This document shows positions 1-6,952 of a DNA stretch of 9,939 bases, in pieces. The notes under the pieces were generated by a model. The model ran no database searches and had not been told where the DNA came from. It saw only the letters and a list, made by a program, of their open reading frames with translations. Position 1 is the first letter of the stretch. The number at the start of each line of letters is the position of its first letter. The position numbers and the translations under genes are program-made. The stretch lies in contig CAIPGJ010000541.1 in NCBI GenBank assembly GCA_903864555.1, positions 1 through 9,939 on the forward strand, read 5' to 3'. The stretch comes from an uncultured Pseudomonadota bacterium (GTDB lineage: Bacteria > Pseudomonadota > Gammaproteobacteria > Burkholderiales > SG8-39).

Positions 1-72
1 CCCTCGGTGGGGCGGATTTCGGCCTGGGGCGACGGTTTTCGCTTCAACTTCGACCAGAAACAGGAGTCGTAA
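1..72 (+). CDS. 3' end of an unidentified upstream gene
   Basis: Reading from base 1, the frame is open for 23 codons and ends in TAA at 70-72, immediately before the TTG start of the next gene at 73. The tail reads ...VGRISAWGDGFRFNFDQ followed by KQES and a stop. The zero-base junction, with the next gene's Shine-Dalgarno lying inside this reading frame, is typical of an operon, so this is probably the preceding gene of the same transcript as the CoA-transferase. Too little is visible to assign a family, and the start lies outside the window. Confidence 0.55.
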   Translation, partial: PSVGRISAWGDGFRFNFDQKQES

Positions 73-1272
73 TTGAACCCAGCAGAACAAGCTGCGCCGA
101 TGTTGCCGCTCAAGGGCATTGTGGTACTGGAGATGGCGCACACCGTCATGGGGCCGACCGCCGGGCTGGTGCTGGGCGACCTGGGCGCCGAGGTGATCCG
201 CGTGGAACCCGCGCCGCTGGGTGACCGCACCCGCCGCCTGCGCGGCTTTGCCAGTGGTTTCTTCTCCTACTTCAACCGCAACAAGAAAAGCCTCTGCATC
301 GACCTCAAGACGCCCGAGGGCATGGAGATCGCCCACAAGCTGATCGCCAAGGCCGATGTGTTGGTGGAGAACTTCGCCCCCGGCGCCATGGACCGTGTCG
401 GCTTGGGCTGGGAAGAGCTGCAGCGGCTCAATCCGCGCCTCATCCTGTGTTCACTGAAGGGCTTCCTGCCCGGACCTTACGAAAAGCGCCCGGCGCTGGA
501 TGAGATCGTGCAATACATGACGGGCCTCGCCTACATGACCGGGCCCCCGGGCAAGCCGCTGCGTGCCGGGTCCTCCGTGGTGGACATCATGGGTGGGGTG
601 ATGGGCGTGGTGGGTGTGCTGGCGGCGCTGCGCCAGCGTGACGCTGACGGCGTTGGCCGCAAGGTCACCAGCGCGCTATACGAATCCGCCGCTTTCCTCG
701 TCTCGCAGCACATGACGGGCGAGGCCATGACCGGCAAGCCCGCGCCGCCCATGCCGGCGCGCGACAGCGCCTGGGCCGTGTACGAAACCTTTCCCACAGT
801 TGATGGCACGCCGCTGTTCATCGGTATCACCTCGAACAACCACTGGAAGGCCTTCTGCACCACCTTCGGGCGGGAAGACCTGCTGGCCGATGCGCGTTTC
901 GACGAGAACGAGAACCGTGTGCTGTTTCGCGACATCCTGCGCCCGGCTGTGGCCGAAGCGATGGTGAAGTACAGCGTGGCCGAGCTCTCCGCCAAGCTGG
1001 AGGCCATCGGCATTCCTTTCTCTCCGGTGCGACGGCCCGGCGAGTTGTTCGACGACCCGCAACTGCTGGCCCATGGCCGCATGATGCACACGCGCATGCC
1101 CAACGGGAAATGGGTGAACCTGCCCAACATGCCCTTCGAGATCGACGGGCAGTCCCCGACGCTGCGCCACCAGCCGCCCGAGGCCGGGGAGCACACCGAC
1201 GAGATCCTCGGCGCGCTGGGGTATTCTGCGGGGGCGATTGTCGCCCTGCGCGAGCAGGGCAAGGTCAAGTAG
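73..1272 (+). CDS. CaiB/BaiF-type class III CoA-transferase
   Basis: This 399-aa protein belongs to the family III CoA-transferases (CaiB/BaiF, formyl-CoA transferase, alpha-methylacyl-CoA racemase fold). They move CoA between carboxylic acids, or epimerise acyl-CoAs, in the cytoplasm. The N-terminus (LPLKGIVVLE near residue 11, then GPTAGLVLGDLGAEVIRVEP at 28-47) is the family Rossmann signature. NRNKKSLCIDLKTPEG (68-83) and DVLVENFAPGAMDRVGLGW (95-113) follow. Asp171 in SSVVDIMGG aligns with the catalytic Asp169 of formyl-CoA transferase, which forms the aspartyl-CoA anhydride. The length is normal and the protein looks intact. The start is a TTG with AGGAG at 62-66, six bases upstream; the first internal ATG (100) lacks such a site. 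It abuts the upstream stop and is followed after 22 bp by a dioxygenase gene. Donor and acceptor acids cannot be inferred; a racemase role is less likely but not excluded. Confidence 0.9.
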   Translation: MNPAEQAAPMLPLKGIVVLEMAHTVMGPTAGLVLGDLGAEVIRVEPAPLGDRTRRLRGFASGFFSYFNRNKKSLCIDLKTPEGMEIAHKLIAKADVLVENFAPGAMDRVGLGWEELQRLNPRLILCSLKGFLPGPYEKRPALDEIVQYMTGLAYMTGPPGKPLRAGSSVVDIMGGVMGVVGVLAALRQRDADGVGRKVTSALYESAAFLVSQHMTGEAMTGKPAPPMPARDSAWAVYETFPTVDGTPLFIGITSNNHWKAFCTTFGREDLLADARFDENENRVLFRDILRPAVAEAMVKYSVAELSAKLEAIGIPFSPVRRPGELFDDPQLLAHGRMMHTRMPNGKWVNLPNMPFEIDGQSPTLRHQPPEAGEHTDEILGALGYSAGAIVALREQGKVK

Positions 1273-1281
1273 ATCCGCTAC

Positions 1282-1286
1282 AGGAG
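1282..1286 (+). promoter_or_regulatory. Ribosome binding site fixing the dioxygenase start at 1295
   Basis: AGGAG lies eight bases before ATG 1295. The same frame is open upstream to an ATG at 1238, but that start lies inside the CoA-transferase gene, has no visible Shine-Dalgarno, and would add 19 basic, low-complexity residues. The 1295 start is therefore preferred. Confidence 0.75.
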
Positions 1287-1294
1287 AACACACC

Positions 1295-2299
1295 ATGAAC
1301 ACCCCCGCACTCACCCCCATCGACCATCCCTCGGCCTGGTATGCGCGCGACCTAGCGCCGCACCCGGAACAGTGGTGCGTCACCATCCCGGCCCCGGTAC
1401 TGGCCGAAATGCAGGGCGTGGCCTCGCGCATGGACCGCAGCACCGTGGAGGCGGTCACCGCCCAGCCGGTGGACCGCAGCCAGTTGTCGCAGACCCTGGC
1501 TTTCATCGAGGGCATGGAGAAGGAAGTCATGATCGGGCGCGGCTTTGTTGTGCTGAAGGGCCTGCCCGCGCAATGGGATGACGGCCTGCTGCGTGCCTGC
1601 TACTGGATCATGATCAACCTGCTCGGCCGGCCGGTCAGCCAGAACTCCTACGGCGAACTGCTCTGCGAAGTGAAGGACCTGGGCAAGAAGCTGGGTGAGG
1701 CGCGCGTGCGCGGCTACATGACCAACGAAGACCTGAAATTCCACACCGACCGTGCCGCCATGGTGGGGCTGCTCTGCATGCAGCGGGCCAAGTCGGGAGG
1801 CGTCAGCCGGATCTCCAGCGCGGTGACGGTGTTCAACCACCTCATCAAGGAGCGCCCCGACCTGGTGCCGGTGGTGGCGCACGGCCTGAACTACATGTCG
1901 GTGGAGGAAGGTGGCGAGATCGAAGTGCGGCGCATGCCCATTTACGACCTGCACGAAGGGGTGCTGTCCTGCCGTTATTCGCGCAACACCCTGGCCACCG
2001 CCATCCTCCAGGGCGCGCCCTACACCGATGCGGAGAAAGAATCCCTCGACGTGCTCGACCGCATCACCGACGATTCGGAACTGTGCCTGGACATGACCCT
2101 GGACCGCGGCGACATCCAGCTGGTGAACAACTTCACCACCCTGCATGCGCGCACCGACTTCCAGGACTGGCCTGAACCCGAACGCCGCCGCTGCATGGCC
2201 CGCGCCTGGATCGCCACCAACATCCAGCGCCCGGTGGCCGCGCATTTCAGCGACTACTATGGTGTCCCCATGACCCTGAAGCGCGAAGCCGCGGCCTGA
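1295..2299 (+). CDS. TauD/TfdA-like Fe(II)/2-oxoglutarate dioxygenase
   Basis: The 334-aa product looks like a TauD/TfdA-family non-haem iron oxygenase. These couple decarboxylation of 2-oxoglutarate to hydroxylation of a substrate. The iron triad is visible: His150 and Asp152 in KFHTDRAA, and the distal His284 in TTLHARTDF. Arg303 in CMARAWI sits where TauD has the 2-oxoglutarate-binding Arg270. The spacing from the distal His is a few residues longer because of an acidic/basic loop (DWPEPERRR). FVVLKGLP (84-91) and DRGDIQLVNN (270-279) are further family landmarks. The protein is longer than TauD itself (about 283 aa) because of an N-terminal extension of some 60 residues. No signal peptide is seen. 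It lies 22 bp after the CoA-transferase stop, in the same direction, so the two are probably cotranscribed. The substrate is unknown; a hydroxylase for a carboxylate handled by the neighbouring CoA-transferase is an inference. Confidence 0.85.
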   Translation: MNTPALTPIDHPSAWYARDLAPHPEQWCVTIPAPVLAEMQGVASRMDRSTVEAVTAQPVDRSQLSQTLAFIEGMEKEVMIGRGFVVLKGLPAQWDDGLLRACYWIMINLLGRPVSQNSYGELLCEVKDLGKKLGEARVRGYMTNEDLKFHTDRAAMVGLLCMQRAKSGGVSRISSAVTVFNHLIKERPDLVPVVAHGLNYMSVEEGGEIEVRRMPIYDLHEGVLSCRYSRNTLATAILQGAPYTDAEKESLDVLDRITDDSELCLDMTLDRGDIQLVNNFTTLHARTDFQDWPEPERRRCMARAWIATNIQRPVAAHFSDYYGVPMTLKREAAA

Positions 2300-2300
2300 G

Positions 2301-2318
2301 TCCGGGTCAATACCCGGA
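2301..2318 (+). terminator. Post-stop hairpin, possible terminator without U-tract
   Basis: TCCGGGT, CAAT, ACCCGGA forms a perfect 7-bp GC-rich stem with a 4-nt loop, starting one base after the dioxygenase stop codon. The position suggests the end of a transcript or a 3'-end stabiliser. The following bases are GCGCAGCTG, so there is no U-run and intrinsic termination is uncertain. Confidence 0.45.
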
Positions 2319-2388
2319 GCGCAGCTGAAAAGCGGCCATCAAAGTAGATACGCCAGCCCGAATCCAGCCTGCATCCTGTGTAGAAGGT

Positions 2389-2435
2389 CCCCTCCCTTGT
2401 CAGCGCAGCGAGCGGGGGAGGGACAGGGTGAGGGC
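2389..2435. repeat. Diverged 'PSPxPSPAR' palindromic intergenic repeat
   Basis: CCCTCCC (2390-2396) pairs with GGGAGGG (2416-2422) around a 19-nt loop. The right arm continues ACAGGGTGAGGGCAGG. Read on the minus strand, the segment translates as CLPSPCPSPAR in one frame and PHPVPPPLA in another. This is the tell-tale peptide of the widespread proteobacterial repeat usually seen as CCCTCACCC..CCCTCTCCC..GGGAGAGGG. The copy is imperfect. It sits between the dioxygenase hairpin and the Bug receptor leader and may stabilise or separate the transcripts. The family assignment is from memory of this motif and not from a search. Confidence 0.55.
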
Positions 2436-2447
2436 AGGCAGGCAAGC

Positions 2448-2471
2448 GAAACATCGCACGAAACATCGCGC
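2448..2471 (+). repeat. Two-copy 12-bp tandem repeat
   Basis: GAAACATCGC occurs at 2448-2457 and again at 2460-2469, giving a 12-bp period (GAAACATCGCAC then GAAACATCGCGC). It lies 43 bp before the Bug receptor start, in the leader. The function is unknown. It could be a slippage duplication or a pair of half-sites. Confidence 0.6.
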
Positions 2472-2513
2472 CAACCAACAATGTCAACAAACGCCATGCA
2501 CAAAGGAGTCTCC

Positions 2514-3485
2514 ATGAAGCACCCCCAACACGCCGCCTTGCTGGCCGCACTCACCCTGTCGGCCATTGCCGCCCCGGCCCTGGCCCAGGAATATCCCACC
2601 AAGCCGGTGCGCGCCATCGTCGGCTATCCGCCCGGCGGCGCGGTGGACACCAACGCCCGCCTGATCGGCCAGAAGTTGACCGAAGTCTGGGGCGGCACGG
2701 CCGTGCTGATCGACAACCGCGGCGGCGCGGGTTCCACCATCGGCACGGCGGCTGCAGCGGCGGCAGCCCCCGATGGCTACACCTTCCTCGTCGCCTCGGC
2801 AGCGCATGCCATCAATGCCACCATGTACAAGAGCTTGCCCTTCGACACCGAAACGGCCTTCGCGCCGGTGTCGCAGGTCACCGGTTCGCCGCTTGCGCTG
2901 GTGGTGCACCCCTCGGTGCCGGCCAACAGCGTGAAGGAACTGATTGCGCTGGCCAAGTCCAAGCCCGGTTCGCTCAACTACGGTTCCTCCGGCAATGGCA
3001 CCTCGGTGCACCTGGCGGGCGCGCTGTTCAACCTGACCGCCGGCACCAACATGACCCACGTGCCCTACAACGGCGGCGGGCCATCCACGGCGGCGCTGAT
3101 CGGCAACAACACCCAGGTGATGTTTGCCGGCATCGAAGCCATGACCCAGGCTCGCGCCGGCAAGCTGCGCGCACTGGGCGTGACCACGGCCAAGCGCGCA
3201 GCGGCCTTCCCCGACATCCCCACGGTGGCTGAAGGCGGCCTGCCCGGCTACGAAGTGGATGCCTGGTACGGCACCTACCTACCGGCTGCCACGCCGAGGA
3301 ACATCGTCGAGAAACTGAGCCGCGACATCAGCCGCGCGGTGCAGAACCCGGATGCACGCGAGCGCTTTGGCAAGCTGGGCTTTGTCACTGTGGGCAGCAC
3401 GCCGGCAGAGTTCACCGCCTTCACCAAGGCCGAGATCGACAAGTGGCGCAAAGTGGTGACCTTCGCCAAGGTGACGGTTGACTGA
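2514..3485 (+). CDS. Bug/TctC-family tripartite tricarboxylate transporter receptor
   Basis: This 323-aa protein is a periplasmic solute receptor of the Bug (TctC) family, which binds carboxylates, amides or aromatic acids for TTT transporters. A Sec signal peptide is clear: basic MKHPQH, a hydrophobic run over residues 8-23, and cleavage at ALA|QEYP after residue 24. The mature protein starts with YPTKPVRAIVGYPPGGAVD, then DNRGGAGSTIGTAAAAAAAP, PDGYT and VPYNGGGPSTAALIG, all Bug landmarks around the bound carboxylate. The length is typical. ATG 2514 is chosen because AAGGAG (2503-2508) sits five bases upstream and the signal peptide begins there; the open frame reaching back to 2397 passes through the palindromic repeat. 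No TctA or TctB membrane subunit is in the window, which is common for this family. Placement downstream of the CoA-transferase and dioxygenase genes suggests it captures their substrate, but the 214-bp gap makes cotranscription uncertain. Confidence 0.92.
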   Translation: MKHPQHAALLAALTLSAIAAPALAQEYPTKPVRAIVGYPPGGAVDTNARLIGQKLTEVWGGTAVLIDNRGGAGSTIGTAAAAAAAPDGYTFLVASAAHAINATMYKSLPFDTETAFAPVSQVTGSPLALVVHPSVPANSVKELIALAKSKPGSLNYGSSGNGTSVHLAGALFNLTAGTNMTHVPYNGGGPSTAALIGNNTQVMFAGIEAMTQARAGKLRALGVTTAKRAAAFPDIPTVAEGGLPGYEVDAWYGTYLPAATPRNIVEKLSRDISRAVQNPDARERFGKLGFVTVGSTPAEFTAFTKAEIDKWRKVVTFAKVTVD

Positions 3486-3509
3486 AGGCAGGCGGCCTCA
3501 GGCTGCCTT
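3485..3509 (+). terminator. Inverted repeat overlapping the Bug receptor stop
   Basis: AAGGCAG (3485-3491) and CTGCCTT (3503-3509) form a perfect 7-bp stem around an 11-nt loop, beginning on the last base of the TGA stop. It may terminate or protect the 3' end of the receptor transcript. The downstream sequence GATCACAATC lacks a U-run. Confidence 0.4.
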
Positions 3510-3614
3510 GATCACAATCAGCCTGCTATTCCAATGCAGTTGGATACGAGCATCTGTATTTGATAATGATGTTCCGCTGGCCACGGAACAGGGATGAAGT
3601 CGCCATAGTGATGC

Positions 3615-3642
3615 CCCCTTGTGAAGAACTTTCCACAAGGGG
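3615..3642. terminator. 9-bp perfect inverted repeat in the convergent gap
   Basis: CCCCTTGTG (3615-3623) and CACAAGGGG (3634-3642) are exact complements with a 10-nt loop. The element lies between the two convergent Bug receptor genes, 130 bp from one stop and 82 bp from the other, so it could act as a bidirectional terminator. Neither flank has a T-tract (ATAAGTCC on one side; CATCACTATGG reading the other strand). An intergenic palindromic element or protein-binding site is equally possible. Confidence 0.45.
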
Positions 3643-3675
3643 ATAAGTCCTGCTGCAGCGTCATCCGGCGATGCG

Positions 3676-3697
3676 TCCCGCAATGGTTGCTGCGGGA
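3676..3697 (-). terminator. 7-bp hairpin 3' of the minus-strand Bug receptor
   Basis: TCCCGCA (3676-3682) and TGCGGGA (3691-3697) pair perfectly over an 8-nt loop, 27 bp beyond the stop of the minus-strand receptor gene. The position fits a 3'-end hairpin for that gene. On the minus strand the next bases are CGCATCGCC, again without a U-run. Confidence 0.4.
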
Positions 3698-3723
3698 GCA
3701 GGTGCTGCAGCCATTTCTTCCGA

Positions 3724-4695
3724 TCACTCCTGCGGCAGCTTCAGCACCCTGAATGCCTCGCCGACCTGCGCTGCTTCCTGGCGGAGATGGGTGCGGAATT
3801 CCTCCGGCGTGCCCTTGTAGGGGGTGAATTCCATTTTTTCCATCTGCGCCTGCCATTCGGGTTTGGCGCTGGCCCGGGTGTAGGCATCGCGCAGGCGCGC
3901 GAGCATGGCCGCGGGGATGGCCGAGGGGACCATGGCCGCGGTCCAGGTGGCATCTGCGAGCTGCGGGTAACCCAGTTCCCGAAAGGTGGGCACCTGCGGG
4001 AACATTTTGGTGCGTTCCTCGGCCACCACCGCCAGCGGAATGATGCCCGGGCTCTGCGTGCGCTGGCGCGTGGTTGATTGCGTGGCCCAGTACACCTGCA
4101 CATCGCCCGCCAGCAGTGCCATGCCGGCCGGATCACCGCCCTTGTAGGTGATGCCCAGCATGTCGATGCCGGCGGCGAGATTGAAGCGCTCGGCGTACAG
4201 CGAGGGCGGGGTGGCGGTGCCCAGTCCGGCGTAATTGAGCTTGCCCTTGTTGGCCTTGGCCCAGGTCACCAGCTCCTGCAGATTCTTCGCCGGCACCTTG
4301 TTCTGGTTGAGCATCATGATGTAGTAGCTCCAGCCCAGCACGCCCACCGGGGTGTAGTCCTCCAGCTTGTAGCCGGGCTCCTTGAAGGCGAAGGTGTTGG
4401 TCACCAGGGCGGGGTTGGTCTGCAGCAGGCTGTAGCCCAAGGGCTGCGCACGCACCACGTCGCGAATGGCGATCAGTCCGCTGCCGCCGGGTTTGGCATC
4501 GATGACGATGGGCACGCCCAGTTGCTCGCTCATGCCGCCGCTGGCGAAGCGCGCGGCCAGGTCGGTGGCCGAGCCCGGCGGAAACATGGTCACCCAGCGC
4601 AGTGGCCGGCTGGGGTAATCCTGGGCAAACGCCAGGTTCATGCACAGTGCCGTTGCGGCCAATGCTAGCCGCGGGAGTGATTTGGGCATATTCAT
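3724..4695 (-). CDS. Second Bug/TctC-family solute receptor, divergent in the anion-binding loop
   Basis: This 323-aa periplasmic solute receptor has exactly the same length as the receptor at 2514. Its signal peptide ([20 protein letters not shown], cleavage at AFA|QDYPSR after residue 24) is followed by [20 protein letters not shown]. The usual NKPGAGG-like loop appears as [20 protein letters not shown] (66-85), and the second binding loop as [20 protein letters not shown]. The start is the ATG whose complement is at 4693-4695, with AGGAGG (complement at 4701-4706) five bases upstream; the ATG six bases further in is too far from this site. The frame is open upstream to 4788 but has no other supported start. 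The two receptors differ widely in sequence, so this is not a recent duplication and probably has a different ligand. It is transcribed alone, towards the first receptor and away from recQ. No transporter membrane subunits are nearby. Confidence 0.92.
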   Translation of the reverse strand: MNMPKSLPRLALAATALCMNLAFAQDYPSRPLRWVTMFPPGSATDLAARFASGGMSEQLGVPIVIDAKPGGSGLIAIRDVVRAQPLGYSLLQTNPALVTNTFAFKEPGYKLEDYTPVGVLGWSYYIMMLNQNKVPAKNLQELVTWAKANKGKLNYAGLGTATPPSLYAERFNLAAGIDMLGITYKGGDPAGMALLAGDVQVYWATQSTTRQRTQSPGIIPLAVVAEERTKMFPQVPTFRELGYPQLADATWTAAMVPSAIPAAMLARLRDAYTRASAKPEWQAQMEKMEFTPYKGTPEEFRTHLRQEAAQVGEAFRVLKLPQE

Positions 4696-4815
4696 GTGTT
4701 CCTCCTGACTCTTGTTTGGGAAGGATGGTGCCATGAATCGGCGGGTTGTCGCAGTGTTTTCCCCTGGCGAAAGCTTCCTCCCTGCCATGTTTCACCGCGA
4801 TTCCGCACAGGATCC

Positions 4816-4830
4816 TTGCCCGGTGGGCAA
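4816..4830. promoter_or_regulatory. 15-bp dyad in the Bug/recQ divergent region
   Basis: TTGCCCGGTGGGCAA is a perfect 6-bp inverted repeat with a 3-bp centre, lying 29 bp upstream of the -10-like box of recQ. The size and symmetry would suit a dimeric regulator acting on recQ or on the divergent receptor gene. It could also be a chance hairpin in GC-rich DNA. No regulator gene is visible nearby. Confidence 0.3.
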
Positions 4831-4853
4831 ATGCCGCCGGGCCGTCCGCCCGC

Positions 4854-4872
4854 AGCCCCTACAATTGGGGCT
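4854..4872 (+). promoter_or_regulatory. recQ -10 box inside a dyad
   Basis: TACAAT (4860-4865) matches the sigma-70 -10 consensus at five of six positions and lies 28 bp before the recQ TTG start. It sits exactly in the centre of the inverted repeat AGCCCC-TACAATT-GGGGCT. No good -35 box is found 16-18 bp upstream (the sequence there is GC-only). Transcription would start near 4871, leaving a very short leader with AGGAG at 4877-4881. Confidence 0.4.
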
Positions 4873-4887
4873 TCACAGGAGCATGAT

Positions 4888-6753
4888 TTGAACGACGCGT
4901 TTCCCCCCGAGGCTGACGTGGCTGCACCCACTCCCGCTGTGGCCGATGCCCATGAAAATGCCCTCTCGGTCCTGAAGAAGGTATTCGGTTATTCCAGCTT
5001 TCGTGGGTCCCAGGCGGAGATCATCGGCCACGTCGCCACCGGCGGCGACTGCCTGGTGCTCATGCCCACCGGCGGGGGCAAGTCGCTGTGCTACCAGATC
5101 CCCTCGCTGCTTCGCCGCGGGCCGGGCATTGTCGTCTCGCCGCTGATCGCGCTGATGCAGGACCAGGTCTCGGCCCTGCTGGAGGCCGGCGTGAAAGCGG
5201 CCTTCCTCAATTCCAGCCAGTCGAATGAGGAGGGCGCCGAGATCGAGCGCGGGCTGCTCAATGGGGACATCGACATTGTTTATGTTGCCCCCGAGCGTTT
5301 GATGACCGGGCGTTTCCTCAACCTGCTGCAGCGCCTGCAGGAAGGCCCTGGCCTGGCGCTGTTTGCCATCGACGAAGCGCATTGCGTGTCGCAGTGGGGG
5401 CATGACTTCCGCCCGGAGTACATCCAGCTGTCCATGCTGCACGAACGTTTCCCCGCCGTGCCGCGCATCGCGCTCACCGCCACGGCCGACCCGCAGACGC
5501 GCGCCGAGATCATCGAGCGCCTGGGCCTCACCGAGGCGCGGGTGTTTGTCTCCAGCTTCGACCGGCCGAACATCCGCTACCGCATCGTCGAGAAGGCCGA
5601 TGCGCGCAAGCAACTCCTGCGCTTCCTGCGCTTCGAGCATGCCGGGGATGCCGGTATCGTCTACTGCCTGTCGCGGCGCAAGGTGGACGAAACCGCCGCC
5701 TGGCTGATGAGCGAGGGCATCACTGCGCTGGCCTACCACGCCGGCATGAATTCGGAGACGCGCGCCGAGAACCAGGCGCGCTTCCTGCGCGAGGACCACA
5801 TCATCATGGTGGCCACCATCGCTTTCGGCATGGGCATCGACAAGCCCGATGTGCGCTTCGTCGCGCACCTGGACCTGCCCAAAAGCGTCGAGGCCTATTA
5901 CCAGGAGACCGGTCGCGCCGGGCGCGACGGCGAGCCGGCCGATGCGTGGATGGCCTACGGCCTGGGCGACGTGGTCAACCACCGCCGCATGATCGAGCAG
6001 TCCGAGGCCAACGACCAGTTCAAGCGCGTGGCCGGGGCCAAGCTCGATGCGTTGCTCGGCCTGTGCGAGAGCACCACCTGCCGCCGCGTGCGCCTGCTCG
6101 ATTACTTCGGCGAAGCCTCATCCCCCTGCGGCAACTGCGACGTGTGCCTGGAGCCACCGGAAGTGTGGGACGGCACCGAGGCCGCGCGCAAAGCCCTGTC
6201 CTGCGTGTTCCGCGCCGGCCAGCGCTTCGGCGCCGTGCACATCATCGACATCCTGCTCGGCAAGGACAGCGAGCGCATGCAGAAGTGGGGGCATTCCACC
6301 CTCAGCACCTTCGGCATCGGCCAGGACATCGACGAGAAAACCTGGCGCGCCGTGTTCCGCCAGCTGGTGGCGCAGGGTTATCTCGTCGTCGACCACGAGC
6401 GCTTCGGCGCATTGCAGCTCACCGAAGCCAGCCGCGCCGTGCTGAAGGGCGAGCAGACCGTGCACCTGCGCAAGATGGTCGAAGGCAAGCGCAGCGCCGG
6501 CAAGCGCGCCTCGGCCACCGCCGTCGTGCTCGAAGGCGACGAGAAAGCCCGCTGGGAGCGCCTGCGCGCCTGGCGCGCCGTCACCGCCAAGGAACACAGC
6601 GTGCCCGCCTATGTCGTCTTCCACGACGCCACCCTCGCCGAAATCGCCCGCCAGTGCCCCCAGACCATGGACGAACTGGCCGGCGTCTCCGGCGTCGGCG
6701 CGGCCAAGCTGGAGCGCTATGGCGAGGCGATACTGGGGTTGCTGCGGGCGTAG
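4888..6753 (+). CDS. recQ: ATP-dependent DNA helicase RecQ
   Basis: This 621-aa RecQ helicase unwinds DNA 3'-5' in recombination and fork repair (E. coli RecQ has 609 aa). All core motifs are present: FRGSQAEII (motif 0, 38-46), [12 protein letters not shown] (Walker A, Lys65), DEAH at 162-165 within [23 protein letters not shown] (197-201), GIVYC (256-260), and [17 protein letters not shown] followed by [12 protein letters not shown] (337-348, motif VI arginine finger). The RQC zinc site is complete: Cys398, Cys414, Cys417 and Cys420. A winged helix follows. A C-terminal HRDC domain (about 540-621) ends in [19 protein letters not shown]. The start is TTG 4888, with AGGAG at 4877-4881 six bases upstream. 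The nearby ATG at 4883 is out of frame and stops after two codons (ATG ATT TGA). The frame is open back to 4696, but that stretch contains the promoter-like dyads and is not RecQ-like. It is divergent from the Bug receptor gene and probably monocistronic. Confidence 0.95.
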   Translation: MNDAFPPEADVAAPTPAVADAHENALSVLKKVFGYSSFRGSQAEIIGHVATGGDCLVLMPTGGGKSLCYQIPSLLRRGPGIVVSPLIALMQDQVSALLEAGVKAAFLNSSQSNEEGAEIERGLLNGDIDIVYVAPERLMTGRFLNLLQRLQEGPGLALFAIDEAHCVSQWGHDFRPEYIQLSMLHERFPAVPRIALTATADPQTRAEIIERLGLTEARVFVSSFDRPNIRYRIVEKADARKQLLRFLRFEHAGDAGIVYCLSRRKVDETAAWLMSEGITALAYHAGMNSETRAENQARFLREDHIIMVATIAFGMGIDKPDVRFVAHLDLPKSVEAYYQETGRAGRDGEPADAWMAYGLGDVVNHRRMIEQSEANDQFKRVAGAKLDALLGLCESTTCRRVRLLDYFGEASSPCGNCDVCLEPPEVWDGTEAARKALSCVFRAGQRFGAVHIIDILLGKDSERMQKWGHSTLSTFGIGQDIDEKTWRAVFRQLVAQGYLVVDHERFGALQLTEASRAVLKGEQTVHLRKMVEGKRSAGKRASATAVVLEGDEKARWERLRAWRAVTAKEHSVPAYVVFHDATLAEIARQCPQTMDELAGVSGVGAAKLERYGEAILGLLRA

Positions 6754-6757
6754 GGCA

Positions 6758-6771
6758 GCTGGGGCTCCAGC
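6758..6771 (+). terminator. Weak hairpin after recQ
   Basis: GCTGG-GGCT-CCAGC begins five bases after the recQ stop, forming a 5-bp stem with a 4-nt loop. A TTTT run appears only at 6787-6790, too far for a canonical intrinsic terminator. It is possibly the recQ 3' end, with low support. Confidence 0.3.
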
Positions 6772-6879
6772 ATTGACGCCTTGAGGGGTTTTGTGGCATT
6801 CCGCAAACGCAGATCGCAGCGCGGTTTGTCGCTTTGTGACAAGGGACCAAGCCTTCCGGCGGCCCGTCTGCGCGGTGTG

Positions 6880-6952
6880 CCCCGTGAGAAGCGTGATTTT
6901 CTGCACGTTCATCGTCATAGGACCCGGTGAGGCCGTGACTTCCTGCACGTTT
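6880..6952 (+). repeat. Pair of imperfect direct repeats with a 42-bp offset
   Basis: The 18-mer GTGAYTTYCTGCACGTTY occurs at 6893-6910 and 6935-6952, differing at three positions, with its start sites 42 bp apart (about four helical turns). The similarity extends upstream as CCCG(G)TGAG, giving an extended unit of roughly 30 bp with one indel. The second copy also lies within CCGTGA (6933-6938) ... TCACGG (6952-6957), an inverted repeat with a 13-bp spacer. Same-face spacing upstream of the membrane miniprotein gene suggests tandem binding sites for an activator or repressor. No known operator was matched. Confidence 0.55.

Noticed and set aside
531..1530. Long minus-strand open frames (245 and 284 codons) across the CoA-transferase gene
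   Set aside because: They lie antisense to a clearly conserved enzyme, have Arg/Ser/Gly/His-rich translations without domains, and are typical GC-rich shadow frames.
1352..2245. 297-codon minus-strand frame opposite the dioxygenase gene
   Set aside because: The sense strand carries the HxD...H motif and family order. The antisense translation is His/Val/Gln-rich with no recognisable domain or ribosome binding site.
2257..2617. Minus-strand small frames containing PHPVPPPL and PSPCPSPAR
   Set aside because: These peptides come from the intergenic palindromic repeat and not from a gene.
4696..4887. 64-residue N-terminal extension of RecQ from ATG 4696
   Set aside because: It has no ribosome binding site, would run through the receptor leader and the -10/dyad region, and is not RecQ-like. 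TTG 4888 has AGGAG at the right distance.
4873..5982. 369-codon minus-strand frame opposite recQ
   Set aside because: recQ motifs are complete on the plus strand. The antisense product is low-complexity and begins without a Shine-Dalgarno.
6778..6791. T7-like terminator resemblance of CCTTGAGGGGTTTT after recQ
   Set aside because: Only a 3-bp stem can form, so the similarity to the phage terminator is superficial.
6118..6948. 276-codon minus-strand frame spanning the recQ 3' end and the repeat region
   Set aside because: It is mostly antisense to the recQ HRDC and zinc domains, its Gly/Ala/Val/His-rich translation has no domain, and its start lies among the direct repeats.
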